Assembly: GCA_002751075.1 (NCBI GenBank)
Contig: NAOQ01000123.1
Coordinates: 22,782 to 50,890 of the forward strand
Length of the DNA stretch: 28,109 nt
Origin: Ichthyophonus hoferi
Lineage: Eukaryota > Opisthokonta > Ichthyosporea > Ichthyophonida > Ichthyophonidae
Direction: 5' to 3'
This document shows, piece after piece, positions 19,874 through 28,109 of the stretch; the stretch's first letter is position 1, and every line of letters starts with the position of its first letter. The notes below the pieces were generated by a model, which was not told where the DNA came from, did not search any database, and saw only the letters and a list, made by a program, of their open reading frames with translations. A program made the position numbers and the translations under genes.

Positions 19874-20344
19874 GATGAAATATGCCCTGTTAAATATGTA
19901 ATTATATTTCGGAACTAATATCATACACGAGTTGTTTATGATTACTCTGATCAAGTGAATCATTAACAAGGGTAAAGTAATGCTAATATCAGTATAAACA
20001 TGACACTATGTATCTACTTACATTAACCAAAATGCATCCTATTACGGTCGCTCTTAATTAATGGCCTAGTTATTATGACATCGGAGGTATTATAATCGGA
20101 AGGACTGTAAACGTGACATCACCAATCCCAAAATAGTGGATTTTCCCAGGTACGTCAAAAACCATGATTTCACCGATCACCATATTGATCAGGAATAAAT
20201 ACATACTTGGTCAGGAGACGCGAAGTGTAAAACCATCAAGCTCCTTCTCTCTATACTACAGGACTAGAAGAAGACCTACTCATGTCAGAGTCCTCCAAAA
20301 AAAAAAAACTACCAGTTGTTATGATAGTGAAAAACCCCTGTTGT

Positions 20345-20370
20345 AAATAATAATAATAATAATAATAATA
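20345..20370 (+). repeat. TAA microsatellite
   Basis: About eight uninterrupted TAA units in the spacer upstream of the transhydrogenase gene. Confidence 0.9.
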
Positions 20371-20635
20371 CACAGAAAGGATAAGTTTTAGTATATGCCA
20401 CAAAAAATTTGAAACAAAATTTATGGAAATTGTCTCTAGGATAGCCCCAGTGCCAGGTAATCTTATCATCCACTCATTATAAGGTTTCAATAAATTTTAA
20501 TTGTCGTCCTTGAATAGCTCTCGTACTACCCCTACCCTGCTTGGATACTACACGGGGAAAGCCGAAAATCCTGTATGGGTTTTCGCCTTCTTCACCGGTT
20601 TTAAAATAGACAATTATTGGGGTTTTCACAAGTAT

Positions 20636-20669
20636 CTCGAGGGTTACCAGTGTTTACTCGAGTCAACTC
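20636..20669 (+). promoter_or_regulatory. Cluster of three CTCGAG palindromes
   Basis: Three copies of the E-box variant CTCGAG lie within about 35 bases, the last two only 4 bases apart, roughly 1.15 kb before the transhydrogenase ATG. In AT-rich DNA such clustering is unlikely by chance. A bHLH-type operator is possible but unproven. Confidence 0.3.
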
Positions 20670-21809
20670 GAGAGCCCAATCTCCCAAGTCCCTTATGTTG
20701 TTTTTTCATGTATGGGAAAACTTAAAATTTCCTAAATACAAATTTTGAACACAGCCTTGGCATTATATATCTTGGAGCGATATGTCAAAGGAAAGCCAAG
20801 AAAATTAATATGGATTTGATGGTCTTGTTTTGGCATTATGTAATCTATCATAATCTACCGACACCTGTTTTTATTAGTGTGGTGATTGAGAAAATTTGCA
20901 ATGACTAAACGCTTCAAATTAAAATGAGAAATGTGCCAACTTGAATGGTTAAGCGGGTGTCTCATAGGTCAATTAGTGATAGCTATCTTGCTTTTTTTTT
21001 ATGTCGTTTTTTGAAAGAACGTTTGGGTGATTGTTGCGTAAGCTCATTGTTTTATTGGTTTATAGCCTGCCACGCCAACTATTCACTTGTCAGTGCTCAA
21101 ATTGTATCCCTGTTTCTCTTAGTTTTTCCAAGGTTCATATGCATGATGTCATATTTATTTATTAATACTTTTCATTGTTTGCTCATCATTATCCTTCAAG
21201 ATCTGGCGCAGTCATTTTATGATACGTGATCAATACTATCTCTTGATTGATCTCCTGCCTTCTAAACGTAATCTGACTGGTTAATCTTACACAGGTCATG
21301 ATCACTTCATGCTCTTACTTGTTATGCTATAGGTGACTAATATTCTGAATAGATATTCTTCTAAACTTTTTTTTATATTGCAGATTAAAATGTAAAAAAA
21401 AATCTGAAATTAAGATGATTGTAAGCATATTTTCAGCTTACTTCCCTTCTCATTTTTGCAACATATAACTTCCTAATGATGACGATGATCAATGGAAAAT
21501 CATGCATGCGAATTCTCAAGGCTCTAAGCTTTATTTGTAAACAAATGTGTGAATTAATTTGATAAATTAGTTGGAACAACAAGAAAATAAAATAAAAACT
21601 GGCTGTTTGATTGGATTATTTTATTGTCCAAGAGTAAACAGCATGTTAATGGCCTTTATGCAAGACAATACATTAACATTAACGGAAATTACGATTTATG
21701 CGTTTTTGTGTACTCTGGCTGGCACCTATAGATAAGAGGATGAGTCTATATATGGGTTTTACCAAAACAGAAGATTAAGGTTTTCACTTTTTTCTTATTT
21801 AGGTTTAGG

Positions 21810-24800
21810 ATGAATACTATTAATGCCAAAGCCTGGTTGGGAACTTGGCCGGCAGCACACTTTTGTGCTGTGTCATTGAGATTTCTCCATACCCACAATG
21901 GGTTTCCACAGCATTTCGACTTGATGGTTATTGGGACTGGTAGGTTTGAACCACTACATAATATTAATACTTCAATATGGGCGGAATACTATCTTATTTT
22001 ATGCTTGAATATGTGTTCTTCTTGGATTAACTTAGTATGCAATGGGTGTATCGTTATGTAATTACTTACTTCCCAACTAATTGTCTGTGGCATTTTTTTG
22101 TTGTCTTGGGCATATTACATTTATACTTGAAAAACAAAATACAATGTACATATGTTCATCTGAAAGGGAAGTGTATGATTTTTTTTTTCCTGTGCTGATT
22201 TTTTCCACAGATTGTACACCATTTTACATGAATTTTATAATAAAGCAATATTCATTCAGGACCTGCGGCTCAAAAATGCGCTATCAATTCTGCCAAGAAG
22301 GGAAAATCAGTAGCCATGGTTGACTGTCCAAATATGATTGGAGGAGTGTGTGTTCACACAGGAACAATTCCCTCTAAGACGTTCCGTGAGGCTGTTCTAC
22401 ATTTAACTGGCTATCAACATCAAGGTAACTCCAGTATGGTATGGGGAAAGGGTTAAATTGTTAACTTTTTTCCTGAGTATATTTTTATTGTTTGGTTTGT
22501 TAAATTCTTACGGTTATCCATGGCAAGAGTGTTACTATATTACTTTGTTGCCGTTGTGTTCATTTATATTATGTTCGAAGACTGGCATATAAAACAAATT
22601 CTTATGCTATTGATGTGCAGGGTTTTACGGTAAATCCTATATGGGGTCCTCCAAAATTACAGTCAACCACATACTGTATCGAGTAGGCCTGGTGGAACAG
22701 AGAGAAATGGATACAGTTAAAAATCAGATAAGACGCAACAACATCACGCTAATGACAGGACTTGCCAAGTTCATTGATTCTCATTCAGTAAGATATTATA
22801 TACGCTTGATAACTAATCACCACTTCATTTATACACTATGAACTCGACAACCCAAGTATTAAATGATCTTCTCACATATTCATTCGATTATTCAATTATT
22901 CACTTGCACATCACTAATTGCATATACAGGCATATATATATTATCAATATACACATATACAATCGGTCTATAGCATTCTCTCTTTATTTTCTTTTGTATA
23001 TCTTTGGTTTTTTCATTTACATTTGACGTTTTTTTCTTCCACTTTTTGATTTTTGATTTCTCTCCTTTGCTTTTTATCTTGTTTCTAATATATTCATGTA
23101 TTACCTTCTGTTTTTCCTAAAGATCAACCATTATCCCATAGTTTCTCAACTATAGGTCTTACTTCATACAAAGAAAATTGCATATGCTTGATATAAACTT
23201 GTTATGTATATTTAGTTATACATATTGGTATCCTAACAATTAAATTCAAATATTATGTTTTCAATATGTATACTGATTAACCTTTGTGAAAATTGGTACT
23301 ATTATTCTGAACTACTATTGTAACTCATTGGGGTCAACAGGTTCAAATTGCAATAGAAAAAGACCCAGCTCTCTATTCATCTTTTTCTGATCCTCAAGTA
23401 AGTTACCGACGTATATTGTATATATATGCGGGTGTGTGTTCATATTATTGTGTGCGAAGTCATGAACGTTACCGTATATGGGTACCTGTATACGTAATTG
23501 TGAGGGTGTATGTGTACATGCCGTATATGCATATAGACAGATGTATATGACAATACCTGCCTATATATATTGATTAGCTTTAACGGGAATGAGTATATTA
23601 ATGTCATACCTACTGAATCGACACTTTTATTTACTGCCAATTACTTGTAATATGTTTAGTTTATTTACCTTCTTAGATTTAAGTATTAGATATTTGAATG
23701 TTCTATTTTTTGCAGTCATCTTTTATTTGTTTTTTCTGATTAGCTGATATTTATTTAATTTGTCCTAAACATATACGCCTATTGCCCTTATATGCACATA
23801 AATCTATAAAACATGTATTGTTCACAAACAGATAGTTACAGCATCAAATACAGGCACAAATAGGTATTCCCGTGTAATTAGATATATACGCGTGCCGAAA
23901 AAGGACCCACATATACATACATATCTAATGGTATACACATAAGTACAGGAAATATGTGCACATGCAAACAAATAAATGTTGTACTTAATTTTTTTTTGTA
24001 AGTTAAAAACAACGTGGTACTCTTGCGTTTTCAAATATTACTTACATTTTTATTACATTTATGTTTCTTCGTTCTCTATTTAGGGTTTGATAGTTGCTCT
24101 GTCCAAACATATTGATAGTTAAATTGGCGTCTACTTATTTATAGTTCCTTAATTAAACATTTCTATTCAATGTTGGTTGCTTCATAAAAATTCTGTTAGA
24201 TATGGGCAGAAACATGTTCAGTCCCTGTGACCTATAGGCATTTATAATTGAAAGAATACCTAATTAAGTAATTAAGGGCTATATAAAGAAATGAAGATGT
24301 AAATCAAATATATGCATCTTTTTTCACATTTGAATGTGCATTGTTTCGTTTTGTTATTAATCCACTGTGAAATGTGCCTTTAGTGATATTTAAATCTCTG
24401 CTAATTGATAATAAATCAACTCCAGAACATGCCATCCAAGGATGTTGTTGTATCTGCCGATAAAATATATATTGCTTGTGGCACACGGCCCGCCCGCCGA
24501 CCTGATACTGTCTTTGATGGGTGAGTGTAAGGTGTCAGATAATTATTGTGGTTTGTCAAACAATCCATTAATCTATATCTAACTAGAATTAGCACAATTA
24601 AAAATAAAACATTACATAGACCATTACACCTATTAGATATATATATATATCTATTACTGTTTTTCGTAGCATTGCAGTCTTATTGTATTTCCTAGACCAA
24701 TATCTACACACATCGCCATTTAACTGTCTCCACATGCCAATACCCCGTCTGGGCTTATTATATTCTCCTTTTGCTGACTCCTCCCTAAAACTCATCTTAT

Positions 24801-27552
24801 TTTTAATCGTGTATGGGACAATCATGATATTATCTTCTTTTCACTTCTATCTTTCTCATCGTTCTCTTCTTGAGTTAACTATCAATGCATGAAATATATT
24901 ACTCATAAGATAGTACCCCTGGAAATCCACGGATTATTTTCCATTTCATGATTTACTGTAAGTCAGAATACTGAACAATTATTTTTGTAATCTTGGTCCT
25001 TCTATTATTGACTCTGTTTTCTTGCGCTAAAATCATTAGATTGTCTTTCACTTTAGCATATTGATATTTGGGGTATATATATATAATATGGTTTACAATA
25101 TGAGATACAGTAAGAAACTTATATTGGTCGGTTCTTTAGATACTTTGCTGATGGATCAATAAAGCATAAGTATATGATATTTGAAATAAAACTTTAATTG
25201 AAAGAAAATAAACAATTTGAACTTTAGAACTTCATTATTTTTAGAATATAATTAAACTATATAAACCTATCACATTGTATAATCTTTATAATTATACTCT
25301 TTAAGGTAATCCTATTAATATTAGAATAAAACTTACTCTATATGCAACCTGACCCACTCTCACCTCCTTAAATATCTTAAAATAAAATAACAATAGCCTT
25401 TATTATTCAAATTAAAGACATAGCATCCATGTTAATACCCGATATATGTCAATAAGCTCTAAGGCATTTTAATAATTTTGAATGGTATGTGCAGCAAGTA
25501 TGTGTTTGATGCAGACCAGATTCTCACTAGTACCTGGAGTCTCCCTCGAGACTTGATTGTGGTGGGAGCTGGTGTAGTTGGCCTTGAATATGCCTCTATG
25601 ATCAATATCATTCCAGGCAGGTAGGTTTGGGTAGCCTAGTATCTCTTCTGTCTTAATGTTATAATTAATAAACATATATATATATATATATACTTGCCTC
25701 GTTTAGTACGAGATATCGTGGATCCATATGTATATGCGTATAGTCAGTTATAGACGTATTCTTAACGTTTACATTAGTTTTTACCCTTTACTTTTGTCTA
25801 TATACACATAAAAAATATTAACTTATTTTGTTTATTTGCATACTATTATAAACTCTAAACTAACTAATGGCTTGTATTATATTATATAGTTATATATATT
25901 TAGAAGGCGGCTCATTAGTACATGGTGGAAGACTCGGTAATTATGGATTGAAATACTGATAATTATAATTGAAACATTATGACATATTTGTGTGTAATTA
26001 AGTATACATGTGTGTACAAATATGCATGTCTAAGTCTATGTATGTATATAGGTATACACGCACTTGCCTTCTGTATGTAATGTGCGCATATGCATATATA
26101 TATCTAATGTATCCAATGTATACATATGCGATCATTTGTACGGGCTTAGATAAAAACGTTTATTGTTTCTCTGTATTAATATTTAGAAAAAATAGACGTT
26201 TTTAGTCATTAACTTAGTGATAAAGATAATGTTAGCAAGTCTTTATTGATGATAAAATTTAAAGCATAACTAATTAATGTAGTTGGTATAAAAATATTGT
26301 TATTTTGGTCCGCTGGCTTCTCCTTTACTGTAGTTTAATTATTTCTAAAACATGGATATTGCAACTTTACCTTAATATGTAGGAACAGATATTAGGTGGC
26401 CAGTTTTTTATTTAATTGACAAAAATAATGGCTGGGTATTGCCATCAGTCGGGTTACAGTTATTGATCAAAGGCCTACTATTCTTCCCTTTGCTGATCGT
26501 GAAGTAGTCGATGCTTTGTGTCATCAAATGCGTCAACAGGGTGCTCGTTTTCTCTTGGGTGAGACTATTGCCAATATTGAAATTAAGATGGTATGTTTAT
26601 AATATATATATATATATATTCATATCTATTACAACAATAATAACAATAAAAACTGTGATTGAGTCGATTGCAATCTGTGTAGTAATTATAGTTATCTCTA
26701 CCATGTTCTGGGTGGGAGCCGACTATTGCAAATAGAGAATTTAGAATAAAAACTATATAACTTTTTTTCAGTATCACTACAAACTCAAGAGTTTTCAATG
26801 TCTCAGATAGAACCTTTTCATACTTTCTCAATATAACATTTTAATATAGATTGCTTCAGAACCCAGCATTAAGTAATTGGATAGTTCTAGCTATAATTAC
26901 TTTGTTTATGTTGTACATGTAGCTAGATTTGACAGATCAGGCGTATAACACTGATGTTTTACAAATTATTGGTTAAGGCTATCCATTGCCTCTACATGAT
27001 ATGTACTCTGCCCATTGCATTTTATTATATTTTATTATAAGATATTATAGTATAATGTATTGTATAATAATGTAGCGTATTGTACTATATTGTAGTTTTA
27101 TATATTAGGTATCAGAAAAAACAATTAAATATTATTTTGGCACTTCACAAGATATGTGAGTCCTTTTGAAGATCTTTAATAATCCACCGTACAATTCGTT
27201 TATATATTTATCAGTGTGATGTCCTCCATTCTGAATTTCAATTTGGGATAAACGACGTAAATTTAGTATTTCAAAAGCAAATCCCACGCACGTTAGTTCG
27301 ACGCGGGCTTTTGCCTTGACGCCATTATTTTACCTTTACTTGCCTGACGGGTTTGGGTTTAATGTTATGCCCTATAACTACTCTCTTACCTATGTCTCTG
27401 TAAAATATGTATTCTACAGACGAGAAAACAACGTAAGCAAGTAGTTGCCAGCCTAAACAGTGGTAAGGATGTCATTGGAGACGCGTTGCTCTACACTGTA
27501 GGTCGTCAAGGCAATACAGACACTCTAGATATACAAAATACTGGTCTTACAG
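21810..27552 (+). CDS. sthA: Soluble pyridine nucleotide transhydrogenase (SthA/UdhA type), 5' part, runs past the window
   Basis: The enzyme is an FAD-containing, energy-independent exchanger of hydride between NADPH and NAD+. Exons 21810..21939, 22260..22424, 22621..22787, 23341..23397, 24426..24520, 25495..25620, 26449..26590 and 27420..27552 give about 338 codons with all phases compatible. Landmarks: [12 protein letters not shown] (40-51), FAD site, with the usual acidic residue Asp65; [13 protein letters not shown] (71-83), matching bacterial SthA GGGCTHWGTIPSK, with Cys74 but Thr79 where disulphide-active relatives have the second Cys; IACGTRP (189-195); [10 protein letters not shown] (229-238), NAD(P)H site; [32 protein letters not shown]. 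About a third of the protein lies downstream, including the dimerisation domain. The ATG is preceded by a pyrimidine tract and AG at 21801-21802, so a 5' UTR intron or an upstream exon is possible. Confidence 0.93.
25674..25692 (+). repeat. TA microsatellite
   Basis: A (TA)n run in transhydrogenase intron 6. Confidence 0.85.
26602..26619 (+). repeat. TA microsatellite
   Basis: A (TA)n run just inside transhydrogenase intron 7, close to the donor at 26591. The DOCK exon ending at 2453 also has a TA tract just past its donor. Confidence 0.85.
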
Positions 27553-27637
27553 GTGTGACTATTTCTATCCTGATGTATTCTGATGTATTTATTGTTGGGT
27601 AAAAAAATTTTCAAAGGGAATAGGTGTATTTGGTAGT

Positions 27638-27893
27638 ATTACAATATAATAGTACAGTATTATAATCTCGTGATATAGAAATATAATAGTATAGTATAGT
27701 AATGTAATATAATAGCATAGTATTATAGTCTTATAATATCATAGTAAAATAATATAATATAATAATATAGTGTCATAATATAATAGTATAGTAATAAAAC
27801 ATAGTATGTAACAGTACAATATTATGATCTAATAATATAATAATATAAGAGTATAGTATAGTAATATAATATAATAGTGTCATAATATAGAAT
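27638..27893 (+). repeat. Degenerate AT-rich repeat array
   Basis: About 250 bases built from variants of AATAGTATAGTA, AATATAATATAATA and AGTGTCATAATATA in varying order. AGTGTCATAATATA occurs twice, near 27769 and near 27875. It lies in the last intron, which continues to the window end. No gene is present in it. Confidence 0.7.
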
Positions 27894-28109
27894 TTAGTCA
27901 CCTCAACCAGTGCGTTGTTATAGTTAACTTTGTGTGGTCGCGTAGTTTTTGTTCATCTCCCTATAAGACACACATTTCTGTATGTATACTATTAAATATG
28001 CAAATATGCAAGCATGTGGCATTTTGTTTTTTGGTTTCTCTTTCTCTCTTCAACTATTTCTCGAGTTTTACTTCACATAATAATGCCATGGAGCTTTTTA
28101 TTATAACTT

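Larger units (their letters stand above)
19874..21803. other. Spacer between the cytochrome b5 gene and the transhydrogenase gene
   Basis: 1.9 kb with no protein block I recognise. It holds a poly-A run near 20298, a (TAA)n repeat at 20345-20370, a near-palindrome at about 20559-20585 and three CTCGAG sites at 20636-20669. It also has a TTTGTAAACAAA palindrome at 21536-21547 and a pyrimidine tract ending in AG at 21801-21802. The frames at 20164-20346, 20501-20725 and 20945-21229 show no family pattern. The stretch at 20500-20700 is richer in G and C than its surroundings. Confidence 0.55.

Noticed and set aside
20501-20725. 74-codon frame starting MSSLNSSRTTPTLLG upstream of the transhydrogenase gene
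   Set aside because: No recognisable domain. The palindromes and CTCGAG cluster in it suggest noncoding sequence, although the composition shift is recorded as a finding.
27290-27330. tRNA-like string with GTTCGAC near 27297
   Set aside because: No acceptor stem, D-arm or anticodon arm could be formed around it.
1-28109. Transposons, retroelements, virus-like fossils and CRISPR arrays
   Set aside because: No reverse transcriptase, integrase, transposase, capsid or terminal-repeat pattern and no regular repeat-spacer array was seen; long AT-rich introns account for the noncoding bulk.

Overview
This is a eukaryotic nuclear window. It is AT-rich, and all the coding sequence found is broken into short exons by GT-AG introns of roughly 0.2-1 kb. 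Open frames longer than 100 codons are almost absent. Exons were found by reading conserved protein blocks across splice-phase-compatible GT/AG boundaries, compared with family sequences recalled from memory; no alignment was run. The standard genetic code fits, because none of TAA, TAG or TGA occurs inside the assembled frames. The organism cannot be named. An intron-dense, AT-rich genome with an animal-like DOCK6/7/8-type gene and a bacterial-type soluble transhydrogenase suggests a unicellular or early-diverging eukaryote (a unicellular holozoan or an amoebozoan would fit). That placement is inference.

Three genes lie head to tail on the + strand. (1) About 123-14954 holds the 3' part of a DOCK-family Rho/Rac/Cdc42 guanine-nucleotide exchange factor: 21 exons covering the end of the central helical region, the whole catalytic DHR-2 domain (lobes A, B, C) and a divergent tail. 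The 5' part lies before the window. (2) 17314-19873 holds a three-exon gene of about 473 codons. Its first part reads as the N-terminal substrate/adaptor-binding domain of NSF, the vesicle-fusion AAA ATPase. Its last part is a cytochrome b5 haem domain with both axial histidines. There is no AAA ATPase module between them. I do not know of this architecture, and it is the best novelty candidate here. (3) 21810 to beyond the window end holds the first eight exons (about 338 codons) of a soluble, energy-independent pyridine nucleotide transhydrogenase (SthA/UdhA type), carrying the single-cysteine signature of that family.

The two spacers (14955-17313 and 19874-21803) hold no gene I can support. 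They carry a few palindromic sites that may be regulatory, including TGACGTCA about 210 bases before the gene 2 start and a CTCGAG cluster before gene 3. The introns carry TA/TG, TAA and AT microsatellites, an 11-bp minisatellite, a purine run, some GC-rich hairpins, and two places where extra in-frame sequence could be spliced into the DOCK mRNA. I recognised no transposon, virus-like element, tRNA, rRNA or CRISPR array.

Functionally the three genes do not form an obvious pathway. One is a cytoskeletal GEF, one a possible haem-bearing partner of the SNARE-recycling machinery, and one a redox-balancing flavoenzyme. Their adjacency is probably chance.
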